Positions 10,182-19,376 of a stretch of DNA of 64,000 nucleotides are shown in pieces (positions within the stretch are counted from its first letter, which is position 1; each line of letters begins with the position of its first letter). The notes beneath the pieces are model-generated. The model was not told the origin of the DNA. It saw only the letters and a list, made by a program, of their open reading frames with translations, and searched no databases. A program made the translations under genes and the position numbers. Origin of the DNA: Sporothrix humicola (Eukaryota > Ascomycota > Sordariomycetes > Ophiostomatales > Ophiostomataceae); contig WNYE01000078.1 in the NCBI GenBank assembly GCA_021396245.1, positions 124,001-188,000 of the forward strand, written 5' to 3'.

Positions 10182-10750
10182 CTCTCCCCGACGCAGGAGG
10201 GGAGATGAGGAGATGACGAGGAAAGAAGAACACCGAGAGATGTCCGACTTATAAATATATGAGAAAGCAAGATGAAAATGGGCTTGGACCAAGATGGTCA
10301 AGATCAAGATCGGTTGACGATGATCACCGATATTTGGATATTTTGGGTATGGGCTTGATTTTGACTGATTTTGAATATGATTTTGCGGTGTTTACGGCTT
10401 ATGGACTCTTTTGATTTGGGCTCTTGGTTTTCTGCTCTGTTTGTTTTGCTACTTGGAGTTACTCGTTTGTGGAGGTGGGAATATTCCGCCAGTATGTGAA
10501 ATCAAAACTGTACGATCGTGATGCAATAATACCTTCTTTTTTTCTGGGAACATCCACACACTTTTACACACTTTTGAATTGCCGATATCCAACATCCAAA
10601 AGATCGACTTCCCCTCTCGACCTTGCGAGTCTCATGATGATGTGTGTGCTTTCCTGTGTGAAATTTCCTGGAGGGAGAGAGTTATAGTCGAGCGGGAAAT
10701 ACACACATTGTGGCTTGCAAAGCTGTCTCTCAACAACTAACAGACATAGA

Positions 10751-11120
10751 ATGGACATTCCACTAGACTGGTTCGTCAATCCCAAGAACAGACAAGGCCC
10801 AACAGGCAGGAACCAACAAGCAAGCCCAAGAGCCGCCGGCCCCAACCCCGTTCGCTCCTATTTCCAGGCCCAGCACTGGACCCAGCTGGGGATACACTCC
10901 GCCCCCAGATCGAAGTGAGCAAGCGAGAGGATTCGTAACCCAAAACTAAAAATCTGGGGTAATCTGGGGTTCAGGCTAAGCGTCCGTTGGTGCTATTCTG
11001 TGCAACACTTCCAACCGCAGGGAGACGATATCAACTCACCATAGCAGTCAGAACGCCATGTCTCAGGCAGAGCAGCAACAAGATGCAGAGATGGTGTCGG
11101 GACGACGGGATATTATCTAG
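10751..11120 (+). CDS. possible small two-exon gene, 87 aa, unrecognised
   Basis: An ATG at 10751 opens 54 codons. At 10915 a GTGAGC donor can splice to a CAG acceptor ending at 11020, and the frame then stays open to TAG at 11118-11120. The 106-nt intron is slightly long for this window. The predicted product is Pro/Ala/Gln-rich, with a charged Gln/Glu-rich end. I recognise no family, and a 33-codon second exon could be open by chance. Treat it as a hypothesis to be tested with transcript data. Confidence 0.25.
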
Positions 11121-11172
11121 GTAAGGAGGTATGTTTGTTAAAAAGAAAGCAACAGGTGTATTGGATATGCCG

Positions 11173-11178
11173 TATATA
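11173..11178 (+). promoter_or_regulatory. TATA-like element upstream of P450
   Basis: TATATA about 150 bases before the ATG at 11325. A second T/A-rich stretch lies only about 30 bases from the ATG and is less likely to be the promoter element. Confidence 0.25.
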
Positions 11179-11324
11179 TGATTTGCCATCCCATCAGTAC
11201 AAGTGTATTTGAATCTTGATTTTGGCTGTCATTCTTCCATATATCTCCTTTGCCTTTACGTGAGGGCCTTTGTTTGATTTTGTTCCTTTTTATATATTTT
11301 CTATTTACCGCTGTCACCCATACG

Positions 11325-12918
11325 ATGCTCGACTCGTCTCTACTACACATCCCACGGCCGTCGTTGGCCGGTCTGTTTGGATCCGCCACCGCCTTGCTGG
11401 CGGTCTACTGGGCAGCATGGATTGTGTATGCCCGCGTGTTCCACCCTTTGGCCAAGTACCCCGGCCCGTTCTGGGCGTCGGTGTCGCGGTTCTGGATGGT
11501 GGACCAGATCCGCAAGGCGGAGTCGGAAAAGACCCAAAGAAAACTGCATGCTGAGCTCGGCAAGATTGTGCGGATTGCCCCGAACGAGGTGGCCATCTCC
11601 GACCCTGAAGCCATCAAGACCATCTACGGTATCAATTCCGGGTTCACAAAGGTGAGTGAAGACTCCTCAGAGGCCTGTCTGCTTGCTACGCGCTGACGAT
11701 GAGACCGACTTTTACACACCGTGGCGGCCTGCGTGGTGCCGGTACCCCGACGCGTTCACGAACCTCGACGAGAAGCAGCACGCGAGCCGGCGCAAGATTG
11801 TCAACAGCCTGTACAGCATGTCCAACATTGCGCGGTCGGAAGAGAGCATTGATGTGTGCACGGCGGCCCTGCTCGAAAAGTTATCAAAATTCGCCACGAC
11901 CGGCGAGACGCTCGACATGGCGGCGTGGTCGCAAATGTATGCGTTTGACGTTGTCGGCCAGCTGTTTTTCAGCCGCATGTTTGGCTTCTTGGAGGCCGGC
12001 CACGACCACCGGGGGTACATCAAGTCGCTGGATTTATTGTTGCCGATCCTGTGTGCGGCCAGCGTGATGCCGACGTACATTCGGACGCCGTTCCTGATGG
12101 GCGGCGCTCTGGTGCAGCCAAGAGTGCTCAAAGCGCTGACATCACTGACGGATATCGACAATGCGGCGGCTCAGTGCATTACTGAGAGAGCGGCCCTCTT
12201 GAACTCCAACCAGAGCGAGCCCTCGGACATTCTTGCCAGCCTGTTCTCGACGATGCGGGAAAAGGGCGAGAAAGTGGACTTTGGCCTGACGGAAGTCAAG
12301 GTCGAGGTGTACGTGGCGCTGTTTGCCGGGTCGGACACGACGGCCGCAGCCGTGTCGTCCATTTTTTACTATCTGATGAAGAACCGGGCTGCCTACGACC
12401 GTCTGACCCACGACATTGACGGGGCGACCGAGTCCGGGACGTTGAGCACGCCCTACATCAAGTACAAAGAGGCCGCTTCCCTAAAATATCTGGACGCCTG
12501 CATCAAAGAGGGCATGCGCCTCCACCCGAGCGTCGGCCTGACGCTGCCCCGGCATGTGCCCGCGGGCGGCTGCCAGATTGCCGGCGAGTGGTTCCCCGGC
12601 GGGGTCAGGGTAGGCGTCAACGCGGCCGTCGTGCACCGCGACCAGACGATCTTTGGGAGAGATGCCGACGAGTTCGTGCCGGAGCGCTGGTTCCGGGAGG
12701 ACGCGGCCAATATGGAGCGCTACATGTTCCAGTTTGGCGGTGGGGCGCGGACGTGCATTGGCAAGAACATTTCGCTGTGCGAGATGTACAAGATGATTCC
12801 GCAGGTGTTGCGGGAGTACAAACTGGAACTGGTCGATCCCAGCCGGCCTTGGAAGACGCACAACTACTGGTTCAACAAGCCGAGCGAGGTCTACACACGG
12901 GTCACGGCGAGGAAGTAG
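11325..12918 (+). CDS. cytochrome P450, pisatin-demethylase-like
   Basis: Two exons, 11325-11651 and 11704-12918, with a 52-nt intron (GTGAGT donor), giving 513 aa. An N-terminal hydrophobic anchor at about residues 13-32 is followed by the Pro-rich hinge (LAKYPGPFW), typical of ER-bound microsomal P450s. The I-helix threonine region reads AGSDTTAAA, the K-helix ExxR is present (KEGMR), and the haem loop FGGGARTCIG has Cys460 as thiolate ligand. The end (PSRPWKTHNYWF) resembles fungal pisatin-demethylase-type and related detoxifying P450s. It would need an NADPH-P450 reductase encoded elsewhere. Its MFS neighbour is convergent, only 136 bases away. The substrate cannot be told from sequence. 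Confidence 0.92.
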
Positions 12919-13054
12919 GGGGTGATGGTGATGATGATAATTTTGATTATGATTATGATGCTGGCAAGCTTTGAAAATGGGTATCATTATGTACAGTCTA
13001 TCTATTATTTTTATATCCTTGCACTTCGTGCTCGTAATGTATTCGCTTGCTCGC

Positions 13055-14926
13055 CTAGTCGAACACTGACGCTTTGGACCACTTTGACCGTGCCCGGATG
13101 CGCTTGCCGTAGACGTAAAAGACAAACGGCACGGGAATGAGGAGGGCTGCAAAGCCGCCCGTAATGCTGGAACCAGGGCCGACGCCGAGATTGTGGAAGA
13201 GGGGCGTGACCACGAGCGGAAACGCCGCGGCAAAGCAGGATCTGAGGAACGTGTTGGCGGCAATGGCGGACGCCGCATAGGCCTGGAAAGTGTCCACCAA
13301 GTAGTTGAGGGCGGCCTGGAAGATGGTAAAGAAGCCGGTGCCCATCATGACGAGGCCAATGCAGGGCACGATCCAGTGGATGTCGGTGCGGGCGCCCGTC
13401 CAGCCGGTCAGGAACTGGCCGCCACTAAAGAGGACAGAGCCGACCATCATGGGCGGCAGGCGCTTTTCGGGGACGGCGCGGTTGCCGGCGGCGTGGTAGG
13501 CCTTGTTGTAGAGCGTCTGGTTGTAGACGTTGGCGGCGGCGCCGAGGATGGCGCCAAGAAGGATAGAAATAAAAGGAAGGACGGCGACGAGGCGGCCCCA
13601 GCCGCGGATCTCGCCGAAAATAATGGGAATGGCGCCGAGCTGCATGTAGAGGATGCCATAACAAAAGCTGGCATACAAGGCGACCAGGAAACAGATGGGC
13701 GTCAGGATGAGCTGGATGGGCCGGACCAAGAACTTGGAGGCCAGCTCGCCGATGCTGACGTCCCACTCCTCGAAGCGGGCGTGCAATGCCCAGTTGCCCG
13801 TTTCGTGCCGCAGACGGCGGGCCTTGTAGACGAGAAGAACGGGGCCGTATGATTCGTCGAGGACAATAATGGCAATGACCAGCACAAAAGCCTGGAGGAT
13901 GCCCGTCAGGTACTCGGTCCAGCGCCAGCCCAAAGACGGCTGGATCACAACGGCGGCTGAAACGATCGGGCCCAGAACTGGACCGCCGACAACAGCCATC
14001 GCATAACCGGCCATGGCAATGCCTCGCCACGCGGGCGAGAACAGGTCGCCCAAGACACCGCCTGTATTCGTGACCGGCGCCGACGCAAAGAATGCGCCAA
14101 AGAACCGCGTCAGCATCAGCGTCTGAAAGTCCTTGGAGGTCGCACTCCCAAACGAAAAGCACGTCGCCACAAACATGGGCGTCAGCACGGCGATCCTCCG
14201 TCCGTAGACCTCGCTCAGCGGCGCCCACAGCAGCGGGCCGACGCCAAAGCCGATCAGATACAGGGCCGTGCCCAGCGTGGCCACTTCCTCGCTGACGCCA
14301 AACTGCGCCGCCACTTCGGGCGTGCCCGCCGAGTACGCCGACGACGCCCACGTCGCCGTCATCGTGACAAAGCCGTACGTCATGGTCGTCACAATCTTTT
14401 TTTTCGTGGGCCAGTTGATCGGCCTGTACGGGTCGTCGGGGCCGTCAAAGTCGACGAGCACGTCCTTTGTCGTCTGCACTCGGCCCAGCGGGTGCGAGAA
14501 GGACGGGTTGCCGTTGGGCTGGTTGGGCAGCGACGGCCGCGAGCGGATGCGCGACAGCACCGTCTGGGCACGAGTCACCCCGGCGCCACTGGCAGTGCTG
14601 GACCGCCTCGCACCATTACCGTTGGCAACTCCCGTCGACACGCCTTCTGCTTCTCTGGTGGTCCTCCTCGACAGGCTTGTCCGCGACGTCCGCGCTGTCC
14701 GTGACCGGAACAGCACCGGCCGGTGTCCATCGTAGCCCTCTTCCGGCGGTGTCGGCGCACTGGCCTCGCCGTCCTCCTCTTCGTCTTCGAGCTCGTCCGG
14801 GCTCAGGGCGCCGACGTCTTCGAGGCGTTCGTACTCGTCGCTGTTGGAGTCGGCGTCGGCATCGGCATTGTGGTCGTGGTTGGGTATAAAGCCGGCGGCC
14901 GGCTTGGTATCGTCTTTGTCGGTCAT
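13055..14926 (-). CDS. MFS drug:H+ antiporter (DHA1 type)
   Basis: Single exon, 623 aa on the minus strand. The first 165 or so residues are hydrophilic, acidic and Ser/Arg-rich, predicted cytosolic. After that come about 12 hydrophobic segments. The motif-A-like loop after TM2 reads APLSEVYGRR, and the TM5 region has the antiporter motif-C-like GGPVLGPIV. This is the DHA1 subgroup that includes fungal multidrug and fluconazole-resistance exporters of the plasma membrane. It is transcribed towards the P450 gene. An export role for a P450 product or substrate is plausible. The long N-terminal tail is larger than in most relatives, and an internal start cannot be excluded. Confidence 0.9.
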   Translation of the reverse strand: MTDKDDTKPAAGFIPNHDHNADADADSNSDEYERLEDVGALSPDELEDEEEDGEASAPTPPEEGYDGHRPVLFRSRTARTSRTSLSRRTTREAEGVSTGVANGNGARRSSTASGAGVTRAQTVLSRIRSRPSLPNQPNGNPSFSHPLGRVQTTKDVLVDFDGPDDPYRPINWPTKKKIVTTMTYGFVTMTATWASSAYSAGTPEVAAQFGVSEEVATLGTALYLIGFGVGPLLWAPLSEVYGRRIAVLTPMFVATCFSFGSATSKDFQTLMLTRFFGAFFASAPVTNTGGVLGDLFSPAWRGIAMAGYAMAVVGGPVLGPIVSAAVVIQPSLGWRWTEYLTGILQAFVLVIAIIVLDESYGPVLLVYKARRLRHETGNWALHARFEEWDVSIGELASKFLVRPIQLILTPICFLVALYASFCYGILYMQLGAIPIIFGEIRGWGRLVAVLPFISILLGAILGAAANVYNQTLYNKAYHAAGNRAVPEKRLPPMMVGSVLFSGGQFLTGWTGARTDIHWIVPCIGLVMMGTGFFTIFQAALNYLVDTFQAYAASAIAANTFLRSCFAAAFPLVVTPLFHNLGVGPGSSITGGFAALLIPVPFVFYVYGKRIRARSKWSKASVFD

Positions 14927-16919
14927 CGGGGTGGGAGGTTTGTTTTGTTGGAATTGTGTTGTTTCGGCAGAAGTTGGTGATTTCCGTGTAAGTCGTGTAA
15001 CCCGTGTAAGTCAATTGGGCGATCCGTCGATGTGCCCTGAAAATCTGAAATTCAATCAATTGGTTTGAGAACAAAATGATTGAGATAAAAATGATCGTGA
15101 GACAAAGGAAAACAAAAGAAGAACGAAAAAGGAAAACAGCAGCACCGAGCTGTTTTATGGAATGACGACAATGAAAAAAAAACGACTGCTACCATAAAAA
15201 ACATGGCCGATTGTCGTCCAGGAACTCTGACAACGGGACGACGCGTTTGCCACTAGCCCGCATTCCCAGGCCTTTTACTGGACGTTGACTTCTAGAAAAA
15301 GTGCAAAAGGTGCAAACCGGCGGCGACAAGGAGCGAAATTCTCCGTTGGACTGCCTTTCTGGGGTGAGTTTGCCCTCGACTTTGTAAGGGACAAAAACTT
15401 GGCATTGCCGGTCGCCGTTGCCGGCAGCAGACAGCCGTGACTGACAGTGTAGGGACAGCAAGTAGTGCCACAATGACAGTGCATTAACAGCGGCGAGGAC
15501 GACTTTTCAGCGCTAGTCGGGGCGTTTTTGGTGCCTTTTGTTAGGGGAGAACCGGCGATTACGGCGTCGGTGCCGACCTCGGGTACTTTAGACTAGTCAC
15601 AAGCAATGGGAAACAATGGAGAGCTGGAAACTACAGGGAAATAGACACGGAGAGAATGAGACAGTCTGCAAAAATGAGAAAGAAGTGAGAAAGAGAAAAA
15701 GGAAGTGGAAAACAAAAAGGCGCCGAGTTGACGACAGTCAACGACATCGTGTAACAATGCCTCGGAAGTCCGGTTACCTGCGAAGATGTGACTGGACAGT
15801 GGGTTACAGGCTGTTAACGGTCAGTTTGAGCACAGAGAATTGGCCGTGGAAGAGATGGACAGTCGATCATCATGGCAGATCTCGACATGGACAATGGGCA
15901 ATGGACCATGCAATACAAAGACGACAGACAACAGACAACAGACAACAGACAACAGACAACAGACAACAGACAACAGACAACAGACAACGGACAACGGAGC
16001 ATACGGAGTTTTCCTCTCCAGGCAAAAAGAGGAAAAAGTCAACATGAAAATGAAAACGAAGCTCCTTCACAACAGCTCATGCGGATCACTGCTCGCGCGT
16101 TTGGTCTTGGCGGTCGGTGCGCGGCAGGACCCGAGGGCGAGCTTTTGTGGGTGCTGTGGGTGCTGTGGACGCTCAATTTCAGTGGATCTAGAGAAAGTCA
16201 GGGCCCTGTGATGTCATTGTCGGAGCTTGGGTGGGAGAGCTGTGCGGCATCGCTGTTGAACGGCAATGGAAAGCAACCCAATTGCCTCGCTCTGATTTGA
16301 CAGCATTTTCTGTGCTTCACGATTGAAGTTATTCGATTTTGTATTTTAATTGAATATTTATTCTTGCTTTATTGCTATTTTGTTATTTTGTTATTTTTCT
16401 TTTTACTATTTTTATCTTATTTTCATTCATTAACTTCGTTGTGGCTGGGGTTTTTTTTTTATTTTAAAAAAAATCTTTGATATTTATCGTTCACACCCTT
16501 CCCATCGAAATGAATCCAAACTTGCGTCAAAGAACATGTCAATGATATCCCGAGGATGATCCTCTATTTACAGAGGAACGATACTTCCAACACAATATGC
16601 TATGTCCCGTGATTCATCACCACTGATAATCCGACCTTCCTCTTTTACTCGTCTCATCCTCATACGTTGTATTCTTCTACTTGATCAGACTTACACACTG
16701 ACGCTGTCGTATTTACGAGACGCTGACACCCAGCATAGACTGTCGATCACCGTCACCTTCGTCAATGGCCGGACACTTTTCGCATCTCGGAGGACAGGCT
16801 TTGGACTGTCGATCATGAACAAACATGTCCTCTTGTTCGGTCACTTTACAATGTTGACGGAGATTGATAACTTGAATTCATTCGCTGCATTGCTTCATAT
16901 TTCATACACAACATGTCCA
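14927..16919. other. intergenic region with heptamer minisatellite
   Basis: About 2 kb between the MFS start (minus) and the M81 gene's 3' end (minus). It contains the heptamer repeat at 15924-15993 and an AT-rich stretch near 16320-16490 dominated by T runs. No credible gene is seen. Confidence 0.5.
15924..15993 (+). repeat. heptamer minisatellite ACAGACA, nine exact copies plus one variant
   Basis: Nine perfect tandem copies of ACAGACA (15924-15986) followed by one ACGGACA copy. Because seven is not a multiple of three it runs open in all frames, which explains the repetitive open frames seen on both strands. It is likely polymorphic in length by replication slippage. Confidence 0.95.
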
Positions 16920-18461
16920 TCACTCATCCGGCCCGCCTAAAGGCTCCGTCGACAGAGGAATCAGCCGAGCCGACAGGTCGGGCGGCGACGCTTCAAAGTC
17001 TCTGTCGGCGTCAAACGGAAACATTGGCCTCCGAATCCGCTTGTGACCCAACCGCTTCAAGTCCTGGTCGACACCACCGGGCGTCAGTGCCAGCATCCAG
17101 TCGGCCGCCATGTCGTACAGCTGCGGTTCGAGGTAGCCAATCTTGACGAGGACGACATCGGCCTCGCGCGGTTTGAGGCCCAGGTCCGTAAAGTCGCGCT
17201 CGTAATGGTAGGGTTTGCGCAGGTCTGTCAGGATAACGAAGAGGGATGTGCCCTCTGGTCTCAAGACAACCTCTGTCCGCGCATGTCTGTCGCCGTGCTT
17301 GATAGACACGACTTCGCCCGTGAGAGTAATGGGCCCGGCGTGCAAATTGTCGACGGCAGCGCCGGCCGTAACGGTGACAGTGCTGCCAATACCAGCGGCC
17401 ACAGCCGTCGCTACAGCCTCTGGGCCGGGAATGCTGGCATAAATGACCGTGGGCTGGTCTTCTTTGCGTAACAGCTCGCTCCTCTTCATCAGCTGTGTCA
17501 GTCCCCAGGTCACATCACCTGAGCCACCGGCTGTTGGGTTGTCCCCCGAGTCGGATACAAAATACGGCCGTGACTTTTGTGGTGCCTTGAACGCTACGTC
17601 TAGGCACTCATCGAGTGTTCCTGTTGGCGCCACAAAGTGGAACTCTGCCCTTACTTTCCAGAAGAGACGGGCCAGCCTCTCAGCTCCAGCTGCCACCGCC
17701 TCTGTGTGCCATCCTGTCACAACAATGGCGGCTCTGTTCCGTGGCTCGTCCGCCCAGGCATAGCCCACCCAGATAGCCGCATCCAGCACGCCCGGCAACG
17801 ACTCGACAGTCGGCACCGCCGCATAAATGTGCTTGGCCGGCTCGTCGCGCGTCGACGTCTGCTCGCCCGGCAGCAGGATCGGCACAGGCACCCACGCCTT
17901 GATGGGCCGCTTCCCGGGCCTTTCTGTCAGACACTGCACCAGGTTGCGGCACGCCCGCTCTTTTGTTTCGAGCTCATCCTCGTGCGGCGCCATCCGGTAG
18001 CACGTAATCAGGTCCAGCATGTGCACCAGCTCGCGCGACACGTTGCCGTGGAGGTCCATGGACGCGGACACGACGACGGCAGAACCAACGACGGCGCGCA
18101 CCCGCCGCAGCAAGTCCGCTTCGCTGTCGTCCAGGTCCTCGACCACCATGGCGCCGTGGATGTCGAACCAGAGGCCGTCGAGGTGGGTGACGGCCAAAAT
18201 CAATTGGAGGCGCTCCACAATCTCCGTCGCCAACTGCTCGTATGCGTCCCTCTTGATCATCCCGCCCGGCAGCGCTCGCCCAATCAGAGCGCCGCGCCAG
18301 TCGGCGGCGTCGGCGAGCGGCGTGCCTGCATCGAGAAAGCGGTAGAGGCCGAGGGCATCGGCGCCCGCTTTTGGGTGGAAGGCGGGCTTGTCGGTGCGGG
18401 CTGGTGTAAAGGCGGATGTTTCGCAGGCAAGGCCGCAGACGGCAATTACGGGGCGGGGCAT
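16920..18461 (-). CDS. M81 family metallopeptidase, MlrC-like (DUF1485)
   Basis: Single exon. The chosen start at 18461 gives 513 aa beginning MPRPVIAV, where family similarity begins; the frame extends upstream to 18653 but that part is leader-like. Features of the M81/MlrC family: an N-terminal GLACETSAF (family form usually HETNTF), FDIHGAM with D100-x-H102, SMDLHGN with D136-x-H138, H160 in the MAPHEDE segment, and SGDNPTAGG in the C-terminal half. Bacterial MlrC is a zinc-dependent hydrolase of linear peptides from microcystin breakdown. The fungal substrate is unknown. It has no evident secretion signal, so it should act in the cytosol. It lies between an exporter and a P450, all on the minus strand. 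Confidence 0.85.
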   Translation of the reverse strand: MPRPVIAVCGLACETSAFTPARTDKPAFHPKAGADALGLYRFLDAGTPLADAADWRGALIGRALPGGMIKRDAYEQLATEIVERLQLILAVTHLDGLWFDIHGAMVVEDLDDSEADLLRRVRAVVGSAVVVSASMDLHGNVSRELVHMLDLITCYRMAPHEDELETKERACRNLVQCLTERPGKRPIKAWVPVPILLPGEQTSTRDEPAKHIYAAVPTVESLPGVLDAAIWVGYAWADEPRNRAAIVVTGWHTEAVAAGAERLARLFWKVRAEFHFVAPTGTLDECLDVAFKAPQKSRPYFVSDSGDNPTAGGSGDVTWGLTQLMKRSELLRKEDQPTVIYASIPGPEAVATAVAAGIGSTVTVTAGAAVDNLHAGPITLTGEVVSIKHGDRHARTEVVLRPEGTSLFVILTDLRKPYHYERDFTDLGLKPREADVVLVKIGYLEPQLYDMAADWMLALTPGGVDQDLKRLGHKRIRRPMFPFDADRDFEASPPDLSARLIPLSTEPLGGPDE

Positions 18462-19376
18462 GGTGGTGGTGGCGTTGACAGTGGGATGGGTGTTTTGGAT
18501 TGTGAATGTTGTGAAGACCGATGCGACGTGAACGCCCCTTATAGTGTAGGTTGTGATGTCGTCGAGTTCAGGAACAAGAGAGGAGATGCTCTCAAAAAGG
18601 AAGGAGGGGTTTGGTGTAAGCCGATCGGCAGTTGCGATGGAGGTTGAGGTCACTGAACACGCTCAACACGGAAGGCGCTGAGATGTTGGCTATTATGTCT
18701 GCAATCGGCGAAAATTGCCGTGTTAGTCAGGTGCGAGGGGTCAATGTCCGCCAAAAATACAACACAAAACAGAGCTCTCAAGACAGCGACATCCGACACA
18801 GCAGAATGGTTCACGGCGCCGATGACACCCGGCATGGAAAGACCTTCCTCTTTTGGCCGGATTACTGGGCGTGCGCCTCCGCTTATGGCGCGGAGCGGAG
18901 GATGTCGCCTGGGGATGATCACTTTTAGTGGCCGGGAGCGAGTGGACTGCACTGTAAATTGGTGGCTTACATTAATGTAAGTGAATTTGAGCGCTATCGT
19001 GAGATTCGTGATAAAGACCACCGAGATACGAGAAAGACAGGTTGGACGGCCATGAAATCGTGTGAAGAAGACGGCCAATCCAAAAGAGAAAACAAAAAGT
19101 CGTGTCTGAACAGAAAGGAGAAACAAAATCGCTAGTCATGCACACTGTGGAAGTGTGCAGAAAATAATCATAATCAAAACAGGTCCATAAAGTGAAGATG
19201 TTCATCCAAGAAAGCAAACATGAAATCAAAATCAAAATCAAAATCAAACACCCCCGTCCTCCAAAAGAAATCATCGCTATGGGGTATCCTAGCTGCAGTC
19301 TGCCGCCCAGTTCAGCCCCGTACTATCCTTTTTCCATAAATGCCCCCCTTCGTTCCTATCATTCTGCTACGCACAG
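18462..19376. other. intergenic region, M81 leader and P450 3' side
   Basis: About 900 bases. The part next to 18461 is open in the M81 frame up to 18653 and is probably 5' UTR. A short AAAATC-type hexamer tandem occurs at about 19223-19248. No gene is seen. Confidence 0.45.

Larger units (their letters stand above)
10182..11324. other. intergenic region upstream of P450
   Basis: About 1.1 kb. It contains one weak candidate small spliced gene (10751-11120, listed separately). The rest shows no coding signal. A short T-rich run and a TATA-like element lie just before the P450 start. Confidence 0.4.

Noticed and set aside
6836..15052. A shared 16-mer CTGAAAATCTGAAATT upstream of both the dual-finger regulator (6836-6851) and the MFS gene (15037-15052)
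   Set aside because: One exact 16-base match is about what chance gives in 64 kb of sequence, and the two sites differ in orientation relative to their genes.
15924..15993. Heptamer array considered as a CRISPR-like or telomere-like repeat
   Set aside because: There are no unique spacers, the organism is a eukaryote, and the unit differs from fungal telomere TTAGGG.
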